From DATCYX01 sp037444705 (GTDB taxonomy: Bacteria; Chloroflexota; Anaerolineae; Anaerolineales; UBA4823), in the NCBI GenBank assembly GCA_037444705.1, contig JBBILY010000010.1:1-31680 (forward strand): a DNA stretch of 31,680 bases, read 5' to 3'. Made by a program: the position numbers and the translations under genes. The notes below the pieces were generated by a model that was not told the DNA's origin, did not search any database, and worked only from the letters and a program-made list of their open reading frames with translations. Positions 25,835-31,680 of this stretch are shown one piece after another (within the stretch, counting starts at the first letter, position 1; each line of letters starts with the position of its first letter).

Positions 25835-27085
25835 ATGTCTCGCATTAAATACATTCTGTTTGCAATCCTGGTAGGAGCCCTGGTGCTGAATGCCTGTGCA
25901 ACGCAAACGCCCGCACCTGGAGGAGCCCAGCCTCCGTCCGCCACTCAGGCGCCAACGGAAGCCACCCAACCTAAAGAGCCAATCAAAGTTGGCGCCATCT
26001 TCGACTTGACCGGAGCCACTGCCGATGTCGGCACGCCGTACTCTGAAGGTGTAAAGGCCTATGTGGATTGGCTCAACGGCCAGGGCGGCGTGGAGGGACA
26101 CCCGATCGAATTAATCTCTGCCGATTATGCCTACAAAGTGGATCAGGCTGAGGCGCTCTATAGCCAGTTTGTTGGCGAGGGCGTGGTGGCTTTTATGGGT
26201 TGGGGTACGGGCGATACGGAGGCGCTCCGCCCGCGCATAGCCGAGGACAAAATCCCCTTCATGTCCGCTTCCTACTCGGCGGCATTGACCAAACTGGACG
26301 AGGCTCCCTACAACTTCCTGATCGGCACCACTTACTCAGATCAGGCGATCATTGCCATCCGCTGGGCCATGGATGACTGGGCAGCCAAAGGGAATAGTGA
26401 TAAGCCCAAAGTCGCCCTCATCCATCACGACAGCCCCTTTGGGCAATCACCCGTCGAGGATGCCAAAGCCTACGCCGAGGCGAATGGCGTTGGATTTACC
26501 AGCCTGCCCATGACGCGGGGTGCCACCGAGTTCACTACCGAACTGGCGCAAATCCAGCAATTCGGTGCTAACTACGTCATCGTCCATACTGTCTCCAGTC
26601 CGGCCGCAGTGCTATTGAAGAATGCCGCCGATGGAGGCCTCAAGGATAAGATGACCTTCATCCTGCTCAACTGGTGCGCCGATGAAATCTTCATCAATTT
26701 GGCTGGAGCGGCCGCTGAGAATGTGGTCGGTGCCATCCCCTTCACGCCTCCAACCTCACCCGTCGAAGGCCATAAGGTTGCCGATGAATGGCTGAAGGCC
26801 CACGGCTCCTCCCTGGCGGAAAAGGGCCTGCACTTCACTCAGGGCTGGTGGACGATGGCGGTCATGACCGAAGGCATCCGCCGCGTGATCAAAGAAGGCA
26901 AGGAAGTGAATGGCGAGAACATCCGTGCCGCCTTGGAGAGCATCCAAAACTTCGACACCGGTGGCGTCACCGCACCGATCTCCTTCTCGCCCACTGATCA
27001 TGGCGGTAACAAAGCCTTGCGCATGTTTAAGGTGACGAATGGTCAGTGGATCCAGTTAAGTGACTATATCTCCAGCGGAAAATAG
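25835..27085 (+). CDS. livK: Liv-type substrate-binding lipoprotein (cluster 2)
   Basis: 416 residues. It has a lipoprotein signal peptide with lipobox LVLNAC (Cys21), a Pro/Ala/Thr/Gln-rich tether to about residue 47, and a type I periplasmic-binding fold starting IKVGAIFDLTGATADVGTPY. Further family regions are WLNGQGGVEGHPIELISADYAYK, FMGWGTGDTEALRPRIAEDKIP and ALIHHDSPFGQSPVEDAKAYAEANG. The FMGWGTGDTEAL form is common among receptors in Liv clusters that also carry CoA ligases; this is an impression from memory, not a search. The ligand is probably an organic or aromatic acid and not a simple amino acid. GAGGAG lies about 8 bases before the start. Confidence 0.92.
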   Translation: MSRIKYILFAILVGALVLNACATQTPAPGGAQPPSATQAPTEATQPKEPIKVGAIFDLTGATADVGTPYSEGVKAYVDWLNGQGGVEGHPIELISADYAYKVDQAEALYSQFVGEGVVAFMGWGTGDTEALRPRIAEDKIPFMSASYSAALTKLDEAPYNFLIGTTYSDQAIIAIRWAMDDWAAKGNSDKPKVALIHHDSPFGQSPVEDAKAYAEANGVGFTSLPMTRGATEFTTELAQIQQFGANYVIVHTVSSPAAVLLKNAADGGLKDKMTFILLNWCADEIFINLAGAAAENVVGAIPFTPPTSPVEGHKVADEWLKAHGSSLAEKGLHFTQGWWTMAVMTEGIRRVIKEGKEVNGENIRAALESIQNFDTGGVTAPISFSPTDHGGNKALRMFKVTNGQWIQLSDYISSGK

Positions 27086-27090
27086 CCCTA

Positions 27091-27133
27091 AGAGAGATGA
27101 GAGGGTTACCCTTCTGTCCCTCTCATCTCCTCT
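27091..27133 (+). terminator. Hairpin between livK and livF (cluster 2)
   Basis: A perfect 12-bp inverted repeat (GAGATGAGAGGG at 27094-27105, CCCTCTCATCTC at 27118-27129) with a 12-base loop lies 8 bases after the livK stop. Past a one-base bulge the stem can extend by three pairs. No U-tract follows; the livF ribosome site begins soon after. It is probably an attenuator or mRNA-stabilising structure. Confidence 0.7.
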
Positions 27134-27150
27134 CTCAGAAAGGGAGGCGC

Positions 27151-27942
27151 ATGCTCACCCTGAATAATGTGGAAGTCATCTATAACAAAGTGATCCTGGT
27201 GCTCAAAGGCATGTCTTTGCAGGTGCCCCAGGGAAAGATTGTCGGCTTGCTTGGCTCAAACGGGGCCGGCAAATCTACCACGCTCAAGGCAATCTCCGGC
27301 CTGCTCAAGCCAGAAAACGGCGAGGTGACCGATGGCAGCATTGAATTCATGGGCACACCCATCCACCGCAAGGAGACGGATGAGATTGTGCGCATGGGCA
27401 TCTTTCAGGTCATGGAAGGGCGGCGTGTCTTTGAGCATCTGACCACCGAAGAAAATTTGATCGCAGGCGGGTACACACAACGAAATGCCAACCTGCGGCG
27501 TGAGATTGAAATGGTCTACCATTATTTCCCGCGCCTCAAAGAACGGCGCAATCAACGCGCCGGCTATCTTTCCGGCGGCGAACAGCAGATGCTGGCCATT
27601 GGTCGGGCGCTGATGGCACACCCCAAACTGATGATGCTCGATGAACCCTCCCTCGGCCTGGCGCCTATGCTGGTGGCGGAGATTTTCCACATCATCAAGC
27701 GGATTAACCAGGAACAGGGGACGACGATCTTATTGGTTGAGCAAAATGCCAACCTCACCTTACAAGTCTCAGATTATGCTTACATCATGGAAAATGGCCG
27801 CATTGTCCTTGAAGGCTACCCTGCCGATTTACGGGAGAACGCCGACGTGCGCGAGTTCTACCTTGGCCTGACGGAAATCGGCCAGCGCAAATCTTATCGC
27901 GACGTGAAACACTATAAACGCCGTAAGCGATGGCTCTCATGA
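27151..27942 (+). CDS. livF: Liv-type ABC ATPase LivF (cluster 2)
   Basis: 263 residues from this start. Walker A is GSNGAGKST, followed by FQVMEGRRVFEHLTTEENL, signature LSGGEQQMLAIGRAL, Walker B LMMLDEPSLGLAP and switch region LLVEQNANLTLQVSDYAYIMENGRIV. The frame is open back to an ATG at 27097, but that would run through the hairpin. GGGAGG at 27143-27148 and the MLTLNNVEVIY beginning favour 27151. A 25-residue basic tail (KSYRDVKHYKRRKRW) extends past the usual end, and the gene overlaps the following ligase gene by 13 bases. Confidence 0.93.
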   Translation: MLTLNNVEVIYNKVILVLKGMSLQVPQGKIVGLLGSNGAGKSTTLKAISGLLKPENGEVTDGSIEFMGTPIHRKETDEIVRMGIFQVMEGRRVFEHLTTEENLIAGGYTQRNANLRREIEMVYHYFPRLKERRNQRAGYLSGGEQQMLAIGRALMAHPKLMMLDEPSLGLAPMLVAEIFHIIKRINQEQGTTILLVEQNANLTLQVSDYAYIMENGRIVLEGYPADLRENADVREFYLGLTEIGQRKSYRDVKHYKRRKRWLS

Positions 27943-29129
27943 ATGCTGATCTGTCTTCTCTCATCCTGCACCTGGCCAAGCGCGCCCCGGCTTTTGCCCG
28001 CCGCCTGGAGCAGGCCGGCCTAAAAGACGCAGAGATTCACACGCTGGAGGATCTGAGTGCCCTCCCCGTGATGCGCAAAGAGCAATTGGTCGAACTCCAG
28101 GCTGAAGATCCACCCTTCGGCGGCTTTCTGGCCTGCCGGCCTGGCGATTTAAAGCGCATCTTTCAATCCCCTGGTCCCATTTACGACCCTGAAGCCCAGA
28201 TGAGCGATTATTGGCGCTGGAAGTCTGCCCTCCAGGCAGCCGGTTTTGCCCATGGGGACATCGTTATCAATTGTTTCAGTTACCATCTGACCCCGGCGGG
28301 AGCCATGTTTGAGGAGGGATTATGGGCTGTCGGCTGCACCGTGGTAGCGGGCGGCATCGGCAGCCAGGAGCAACAGGTGCGCCTGATGCACGACCTGAAA
28401 GTGAGCGGCTATGTGGGCTTGCCCTCTTACCTAAAAGCACTGCTGGAGAAGGCGGAGGCTTTAAAACTGCAACTCTGCGTGCGCAAGGCCTTCTTTACCG
28501 CCGAACCTCTGCCACCTTCGCTGCGGGCATGGCTCAAAGATCACGGCCTGGCGATTGCCCGCCAGGGATACGGCACCGCCGAATGCGGCAACCTGGGCTA
28601 TGAGTGCGAACAAGAAAACGGTTGGCATGTGCCAGAAGAGGTTTTATTGCAGATTTGTGATATCAATACGGGCCAGCCCTTGCCCGAGGGCCAGGTTGGC
28701 GAGATTGTGGTCACCCTGCTCAACCAACACTATGCACTCATTCGCTTTGGCACCGGCGATTTATCCTCGCTGGACAGCACGCCCTGCGCCTGCGGACGGA
28801 AGTCGGCGCGCTTGATGGGTTGGCAAGGGCGGGTGGGAGAAGCCGTCAAAGTGCGGGGGATGTTCTTACACCCGCGCCAGTTAAGCGCGGTTATGGCGCA
28901 CTATCCCCAGGTTGACCGCTGGCAAGCAGTGGTTACTCGCGTCGAACACAAAGACTATCTGGCCCTTCACGTGGTCACAAAACCCGGACAGGAGAGCGCC
29001 GATCTGGCAATCACTCTGGCCAGGGTTGCCAGAGAAGCACTTAAATTCCAGTTAGAAGTAAAACTTGTCACAGCAGACGAATTACCCCCAGGCAGTCCCC
29101 CTATCCGTGATGAGCGCATCTGGGAGTGA
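27930..29129 (+). CDS. PaaK-like adenylate-forming protein with degenerate P-loop
   Basis: 399 residues, related to phenylacetate-CoA ligase. Recognisable are the LEDLSALPVMRKEQL region, a Gly-rich GYGTAECGNLGYE (A5), RFGTGDLSS (A7), CACGRKSARLMGWQGRVGEAVKVRGMFLHPRQL (cysteine motif and hinge) and a PaaK C-terminal domain. The usual SSGTTGKP phosphate loop is replaced by QSPGPIYDPE (79-88), and the terminal region LPPGSPPIRDERIWE lacks an obvious A10 lysine. It may therefore be a divergent ligase, a transferase or a substrate-handling partner without normal ATP chemistry. It overlaps livF by 13 bases and is the last gene of the cluster, implying action on the imported substrate. Confidence 0.85.
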   Translation: MALMNADLSSLILHLAKRAPAFARRLEQAGLKDAEIHTLEDLSALPVMRKEQLVELQAEDPPFGGFLACRPGDLKRIFQSPGPIYDPEAQMSDYWRWKSALQAAGFAHGDIVINCFSYHLTPAGAMFEEGLWAVGCTVVAGGIGSQEQQVRLMHDLKVSGYVGLPSYLKALLEKAEALKLQLCVRKAFFTAEPLPPSLRAWLKDHGLAIARQGYGTAECGNLGYECEQENGWHVPEEVLLQICDINTGQPLPEGQVGEIVVTLLNQHYALIRFGTGDLSSLDSTPCACGRKSARLMGWQGRVGEAVKVRGMFLHPRQLSAVMAHYPQVDRWQAVVTRVEHKDYLALHVVTKPGQESADLAITLARVAREALKFQLEVKLVTADELPPGSPPIRDERIWE

Positions 29130-29170
29130 ACGAAGGCAGGGGCCATTCCCCTATCTTTCTCTACCCGTGA

Positions 29171-30370
29171 TCAATCGTGATCCGTAGGTTTAGGTGTTTC
29201 CGTAGGGCGAGGCGTCTCACCACGCTCTCCCTCATGGGTGGGTTCGGGTGTCTTGGTGGGTTTGGGCGTCTCGCTGGGCTTGGGAGTCTTGCTGGGTTCC
29301 GGCGTCTTTTCATGCTCACCCTCACGCGTGGGTTCGGGAGTCTTCGTAGGGTTTGGGGTCTTGCTTGGTTTAGGCGTCTTGCTATATTCGGGGGTCTTAT
29401 CCCCCTCGTCATGGTCGCCGCTAATTTCAGGGGTGGGCGTGGCTTTAGGCTCCCGGGTGGGGCGCAGGGTCTGAGTAGGCTTAGGGGCGGGTGGAGCCAA
29501 CACCTGAACAAGGCGCGCCTGCAAACTCTCATCCAGCAGCAAAACCGCGTGTACGCTGACGCGGCTGCCCACCAGCGCCTTACCTTGAACGATCGTCTCA
29601 GAAGTTATGCTGAAGGGGACACCCGAGACCACCCATTGCTCGGGCGTCATTTGCTGTAAAATGCCCACAATGTCGAACTCGCGACTCCAAACGCGGCTGG
29701 CAATCACGCGACCATCCGCTTGCAGAACCCCCTGCACGCCCACGTGATAGCCCACCCGAATGTCCCCCACGATCTGAGTGCCTGGGGTTATCTCCACGCG
29801 GATATCTTCCACCTGCCACTCATTACCCTGCATCTCCAACAAGCCGCCGACGAAATTGACCATGGTGGTGCGTGAGCGCTTGATCAACTCGTTGACTTCT
29901 TCTGCGCGTTCCTGATCAAACTGCTTCTCCAGTTCTAGGCGTGAGGTTGGAGCCTTGGTTAATAACAAGCGCGTGCGCTCTGCCAGGAGTTTCATCGGGT
30001 ACAACGGGTCGCCAGGTAAGGCCTCAGCAGATACACCCGCTGTGGAAGCCGCACCAAAGACCAAAGCCGCGATCAACACCAGGATGGCCAGACTGCGCGC
30101 CAGAGAGGGGAAACGCAAGAGGGGAAAGGCGAGGCGGGGACGAGCGCGGCTTTGGGCTTCGGAGAGAAAGCGCGCCCGGCTGCGCGCCATTGCCGCCTTA
30201 GGCGCCTGCAGATTGTCACCCAGGTGCCGCGCAATCAGCGCGGCTTCAAGCATCGGGCGAAATTCCACCGACCATTGCGGATAAGCCGCCAGCACTTGTT
30301 CCAGGCTTTCACCGCTCAGCAGGCGTTGCAGACATTCTTCAAAGGCGGCGAATTTGACTTCTTCGTTCAT
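29171..30370 (-). CDS. DUF5667/DUF5666-like membrane protein, putative anti-sigma partner
   Basis: 399 residues. Residues 1-70 are soluble and resemble the cytoplasmic part of anti-sigma proteins (FEECLQRLLSGESLEQVLAAYP). One membrane segment lies at 93-110. A DUF5667-like stretch follows at 115-165 (ALPGDPLYPMKLLAERTRLLL), then two DUF5666-like beta repeats at about 172-228 and 235-292. The tail from 305 is Lys/Thr/Pro-rich with a tandem 30-residue repeat, likely a wall-spanning or surface stalk. The start codon overlaps the sigma factor stop by 4 bases, so the pair is translationally coupled. Control of the sigma factor is inferred from gene order and topology; no classical zinc-binding anti-sigma motif is visible. 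Confidence 0.82.
   Translation of the reverse strand: MNEEVKFAAFEECLQRLLSGESLEQVLAAYPQWSVEFRPMLEAALIARHLGDNLQAPKAAMARSRARFLSEAQSRARPRLAFPLLRFPSLARSLAILVLIAALVFGAASTAGVSAEALPGDPLYPMKLLAERTRLLLTKAPTSRLELEKQFDQERAEEVNELIKRSRTTMVNFVGGLLEMQGNEWQVEDIRVEITPGTQIVGDIRVGYHVGVQGVLQADGRVIASRVWSREFDIVGILQQMTPEQWVVSGVPFSITSETIVQGKALVGSRVSVHAVLLLDESLQARLVQVLAPPAPKPTQTLRPTREPKATPTPEISGDHDEGDKTPEYSKTPKPSKTPNPTKTPEPTREGEHEKTPEPSKTPKPSETPKPTKTPEPTHEGERGETPRPTETPKPTDHD
29201..29380 (-). repeat. Two tandem 90-bp units encoding a Lys-Thr-Pro stalk
   Basis: Residues 331-360 and 361-390 of the protein are near-copies, each beginning KTPKPS, containing TKTPEPT and a charged GE-rich spacer, and ending near TPEPS/TPRPT. 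The period is exactly 90 bases, in frame. Length variation between strains is likely. Confidence 0.85.
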
Positions 30371-30903
30371 TCTCCATCTTCCATTAAGCGCCGCAAGGAA
30401 GCCATGGCGCGAAACTGCAGGGCTTTGATGGCGGTCACCGATTTGCCCATCAGGCTTGCCGTCTCTTCCAATGAGCGCTCCTCGGCAAAGCGCAAGGCCA
30501 GCACATGTTGCTGCTCAGGGGTGAGTTTGCGGATAGCGGCCCGCAACTGCTTCAACTGCCAAGCCTCCTCATAGGAGTGTTCCGGGTGCTGCTTATCTGG
30601 CACAGGGTGCTCATCGTCCAGGCTCTCGATCTTGCGGGCATATCGCTTGCGCAGGTGATCGTTGACCACATTCGAAGCCGTGCCCAATAACCACCCGCGC
30701 AGATTCTGCAGTGGCCCGCGTTGTCTGTGTAAGGCATCCAGCAGGCGCAGGAAGACCTCGGCGGTGATGTCTTCGCTCACCTGCTCATCCTCCACCCGAA
30801 AGCGTACATAGCGATACACTTCGGGGTAGTATTGATCATGTATCTTGCTTAACGCTGAGGCATCCAGATGGCGGGCGCGTGTTAGTGTATCTTCAGGCGG
30901 CAT
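30367..30903 (-). CDS. ECF-type RNA polymerase sigma factor
   Basis: 178 residues from this start. Region 2 is YYPEVYRYVRFRVEDEQVSEDITAEVFLRLL, followed by LRGWLLGTASNVVNDHLRKRY. Region 4 is LTPEQQHVLALRFAEERSLEETASLMGKSVTAIKALQFRAMASLRRLM, a helix-turn-helix that reads the -35 element. The frame stays open to an ATG at 31023 (218 residues), but a promoter-like pair lies inside that extension and its residues do not resemble the family. ATG 30903 is therefore preferred, though it has no Shine-Dalgarno. It directly precedes the membrane protein with a 4-base overlap. The signal and regulon are unknown. Confidence 0.88.
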   Translation of the reverse strand: MPPEDTLTRARHLDASALSKIHDQYYPEVYRYVRFRVEDEQVSEDITAEVFLRLLDALHRQRGPLQNLRGWLLGTASNVVNDHLRKRYARKIESLDDEHPVPDKQHPEHSYEEAWQLKQLRAAIRKLTPEQQHVLALRFAEERSLEETASLMGKSVTAIKALQFRAMASLRRLMEDGE

Positions 30904-30985
30904 AAGAGAAGATAACCTAGAAATGAATAAACGGCGTCCTTCTGCCGTCTCACCTGTTGTGCTCCGATAGAAACTCGTGGTCATT

Positions 30986-31014
30986 ATTGTACAGGTGGAA
31001 TGCCCTTTTGTCCA
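30986..31014 (-). promoter_or_regulatory. Predicted promoter of the ECF sigma operon
   Basis: On the minus strand TGGACA (complement of 31009-31014) is followed after 17 bases by TACAAT (complement of 30986-30991), each one mismatch from consensus. Transcription would begin near 30979, downstream of the two farther in-frame ATGs, supporting translation from 30903. Confidence 0.55.
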
Positions 31015-31023
31015 CTGGAACAT

Positions 31024-31271
31024 CCTACCCTCTCAGGGTGGATGATTGGCCTCATCCAGGGTTGGCGCGACCAGCCTCACAGTGATTTTCATCAAATAAT
31101 TCGTAAGGAAAGCCGAAAAGTTGCGCCGGTTAATCCTAATTGACATGGAGCCGAATTTGCTCAATAATACGAAAAGGGAAGCAAACCCCCCAGTATCCCG
31201 CACAGCAGGTGTGGCCACCAAAGGCTTTATCTAAAACCATATACCATTCTGGAGCATGGGAGGCATAAGAG
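31024..31271. other. Divergent intergenic region
   Basis: About 250 bases between the sigma operon and the RCC1 gene. It holds a 7-bp inverted repeat (TGGATGA at 31039-31045, TCATCCA at 31052-31058) just upstream of the predicted sigma promoter, which could be a protein site. No further gene or RNA is evident. Confidence 0.5.
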
Positions 31272-31680
31272 ATGAAACCACGACCATTTCAATCTTATGT
31301 TTTTATGGCGATCATGGCTTTGCTGGTAGCGCTCGTCACAGGCAGCGCGCCGCCTGTCGTGGCGCAAAGCCAGCCAACCCAGGGCTCAGGGCCTGAGATG
31401 GTTTTCGCCCCCCAAGCCAGCGCCCTGGCCATCGCCGCCGGCGGAGGGCACGCCTGCGCCTTGACCACAGGCGGCGGGGTCAAGTGCTGGGGAGATAATG
31501 CCTACGGTCAACTGGGCGACGGCACAATAGACGACAGATTAACCGCGGTGAATGTGAGCGGGCTGATCTGTGGCGTAAGCTCATCTGCGGCTGGCGGCGC
31601 GCACTCCTGCGCCCTGATCACAGGCTGCGGGGTCAAGTGTTGGGGCTGGAACGCCTTCGGTCAACTGGGCGACGGCGCCG
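31272..31680 (+). CDS. Secreted RCC1-repeat protein, 3' partial
   Basis: The reading frame is open from ATG 31272 to the window end (136 residues visible), with GGGAGG about 10 bases upstream. Residues 1-34 form a signal peptide (basic start, hydrophobic MAIMALLVALVTGSA core, likely cleavage after VVAQ). Two RCC1-type repeats are visible: GGHACALTTGGGVKCWGDN then AYGQLGDG, and GAHSCALITGCGVKCWGWN then AFGQLGDG. RCC1 repeats build a beta-propeller used for protein binding; in Chloroflexota they occur in large secreted or surface proteins. The cysteines in each blade (ACAL, KCWG) suggest disulfides. Divergent from the sigma factor, so it could be a target of it, but that is speculation. Confidence 0.85.
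   Translation, partial: MKPRPFQSYVFMAIMALLVALVTGSAPPVVAQSQPTQGSGPEMVFAPQASALAIAAGGGHACALTTGGGVKCWGDNAYGQLGDGTIDDRLTAVNVSGLICGVSSSAAGGAHSCALITGCGVKCWGWNAFGQLGDGA

Noticed and set aside
27097..27150. Upstream ATG of livF at 27097
   Set aside because: It lies within the hairpin, lacks a ribosome site and adds residues unlike LivF N termini.
29201..29480. Repeated GGGTGTCTTGG-like motifs suggesting a CRISPR or regulatory array
   Set aside because: They are codons for Lys-Thr-Pro repeats within an intact protein; there are no equal unique spacers.

Overview
The window looks like one scaffold of a draft or metagenome-assembled genome; a 19-base run of N at 17309-17327 marks a join. Gene content suggests a Chloroflexota (Anaerolineae-like) bacterium: Thr/Pro-rich linkers in secreted proteins, lipoprotein-anchored Liv-type binding proteins, a large SARP/BTAD-AAA-TPR regulator, an ECF sigma factor followed by a DUF5667/DUF5666-like membrane protein, and a secreted RCC1-repeat protein. 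This placement is inferred from gene style; no rRNA or tRNA gene was seen to confirm it.

Layout. (1) 2-5094, plus strand: a 5'-truncated C39-peptidase-like/TPR protein followed closely by sbcD and sbcC. (2) 5129-9812, plus: a MacB/LolD-type ATPase, a large FtsX-type permease and an HlyD/MacA-type adaptor. (3) 17050-9971, minus: an apparent seven-gene operon, gntR(HutC-type)-livK-livH-livM-livG-livF-hutU. It has a well-formed sigma70 promoter (TTGACA-17-TATATT) with a TGTATATACA operator at the start site. (4) 17051-17602: gene-poor region with the assembly gap. (5) 17603-20911, plus: a 1102-codon SARP-type regulator split by one in-frame TAG. (6) 20983-29129, plus: a second Liv transporter (livG, livH, livM, livK, livF) interleaved with two adenylate-forming enzymes, a long-chain acyl-CoA synthetase-like protein and a PaaK-like protein whose nucleotide-binding loop is degenerate. 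(7) 31023-29171, minus: ECF sigma factor and its overlapping membrane partner with a 90-bp tandem repeat in the tail. (8) 31272 to the end, plus: the 5' part of an RCC1-repeat secreted protein.

How the parts fit. The strongest functional idea is region 3: a HutC-family regulator, a five-component Liv-type ABC importer and urocanate hydratase form one transcription unit, which suggests uptake and breakdown of histidine or urocanate under autoregulated control. Region 6 looks like an importer for a carboxylic acid (aromatic, fatty or branched) coupled to CoA activation. In both Liv clusters a strong hairpin lies immediately after the binding-protein gene, before the next transporter gene, as expected if the binding protein is made in excess. 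No CRISPR array, prophage or complete insertion sequence was found.
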